A stretch of DNA of 64,000 bases from NCBI RefSeq assembly GCF_029201445.1, contig NZ_CP102381.1:1302001-1366000 (forward strand). The letters are read 5' to 3'. A program made the translations under genes and the position numbers. The notes under the pieces were generated by a model. It was not told where the DNA came from. It made no database searches and saw only the letters and a program-made list of their open reading frames with translations. How positions within the stretch are numbered: position 1 is the stretch's first letter; the number at the start of each line of letters is the position of its first letter. Of the stretch, positions 63,592 to 64,000 are shown in pieces. Origin of the DNA: Thiomicrorhabdus lithotrophica (GTDB lineage: Bacteria > Pseudomonadota > Gammaproteobacteria > Thiomicrospirales > Thiomicrospiraceae).

Positions 63592-64000
63592 ATGACTCGC
63601 AGCGTACTGTTGCAATCCACTTTTTTCACCATTGCCTCACTCGTTGCTTTTGCCGCTAACGCTGTCATTTGTCGTTGGGCACTTGATCATAACCTGATTG
63701 ATCCGATAAGTTTTACAAGCTTGCGATTGGGATCTGGGGCGGCCAGTCTATTTTTAGTTATGACATGGTTTCAATGGCAAAAATCGCGCGCTACTCAGAC
63801 TCAACCAGATTCAGTAGTGAAGCCAATTAGTCGCGGTAGTTGGCGTGCGGCAATTATGCTGTTTTTATACGCTCTTACCTTCTCTTACGGATATGTTGCC
63901 ATTAGTACAGCCACAGGTGCTTTGGTATTAGCCGCTGTCGTTCAGTTAACGATGATTGGCTATGCACTTAAAAATGGCGATAAACTTCACACTGCAGAAT
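63592..64000 (+). CDS. EamA/DMT-family transporter (3' end cut by window edge)
   Basis: The first 136 residues of a drug/metabolite transporter-superfamily protein. It begins MTRSVLLQSTFFTIASLVAFAANAVICRWAL; the hydrophobic segments and the pattern FAANAVICRWAL..IDPISFTSLRLGSGA match EamA proteins, which export metabolites such as amino acids. TAGGAAATAT supplies a ribosome-binding site eight bases before ATG 63592. The frame is open at the window end. Confidence 0.85.
   Translation, partial: MTRSVLLQSTFFTIASLVAFAANAVICRWALDHNLIDPISFTSLRLGSGAASLFLVMTWFQWQKSRATQTQPDSVVKPISRGSWRAAIMLFLYALTFSYGYVAISTATGALVLAAVVQLTMIGYALKNGDKLHTAE

Noticed and set aside
1-64000. CRISPR arrays, tRNA or rRNA genes, prophage genes
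   Set aside because: No direct-repeat arrays, tRNA cloverleaf ends, rRNA segments or phage gene products were seen.

Overview
The window is a piece of AT-rich gammaproteobacterial chromosome. It is almost fully coding, with no rRNA, tRNA, phage or insertion sequence seen. The gene order rpsB-tsf-pyrH-frr-uppS-cdsA-rseP-bamA-skp-lpxD, the map-glnD-dapD linkage, and TrhP/YfhL, HemJ, RimO and TrmO fit a gammaproteobacterium. A membrane protein with one CxxCH haem motif, several c-di-GMP enzymes and orphan chemotaxis genes suggest a motile, environmental, possibly sulfur-oxidising (Thiomicrospira-like) organism. That genus-level guess is weak.

Layout. 1-10022 (minus strand): ribosomal protein S2 and EF-Ts, UMP kinase, ribosome recycling factor, then lipid carrier, phospholipid and outer-membrane biogenesis genes, ending in a truncated lpxD. 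dxr, often found in this cluster, is absent. 10281-17458: map, glnD, a VOC protein, dapD, an ArsC/YffB-like protein, dapE and a small membrane protein (nitrogen sensing and lysine/diaminopimelate synthesis). 17618-26596: a cyclic-nucleotide-binding protein, a sodium symporter, murB, a START protein, an MscS channel, nagZ, a MOSC protein, two peptide-type ABC permeases and an L,D-transpeptidase. 26809-27681: a c-di-GMP-I (GEMM) riboswitch upstream of a secreted ferritin-like DUF2202 protein. 27789-33115: an oligopeptide-type binding protein, a TolC-like protein, a CYTH protein, cysM and a UbiA-type prenyltransferase. 33322-44285: a chemoreceptor, an unassigned exported protein, a GST, yfhL-trhP, a DNA glycosylase and two diguanylate cyclase genes. 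44420-53185: rimO, a small Cys-rich protein, a porin-like protein, hemJ, tandem SlyD-type isomerases, the CxxCH membrane protein, a YcgN protein, a pseudouridine synthase, an AlkD-like protein and a short CheZ-like protein. 53254-64000: a LysR/pirin pair, a COG3146 protein, GlcG and DUF4156 proteins, a Cache-like membrane protein, a DUF938 methyltransferase, trmO, an HD-GYP protein, an Old Yellow Enzyme and the start of an EamA transporter.

The most striking feature is a repeated palindrome. The 8-mer CAGGCCTG occurs 22 times by hand count, against about one expected in 64 kb of random sequence. It usually sits inside the larger palindrome TTACCAGGCCTGGTAA. All five perfect 16-mers are intergenic, three of them between convergent genes, where they look like parts of terminators. 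The 14 coding copies use only two of three reading frames. This resembles HIP1 or uptake-sequence systems, and I do not know a description of it.

A second theme is c-di-GMP and chemotaxis: a GGDEF-EAL protein, a GGDEF protein, an HD-GYP protein, the riboswitch target, a chemoreceptor with serial HAMP-like repeats and a CheR-tether-like tail, and the CheZ-like protein with a FliM-like CheY-binding tail. They are scattered singly or in pairs rather than in one operon.
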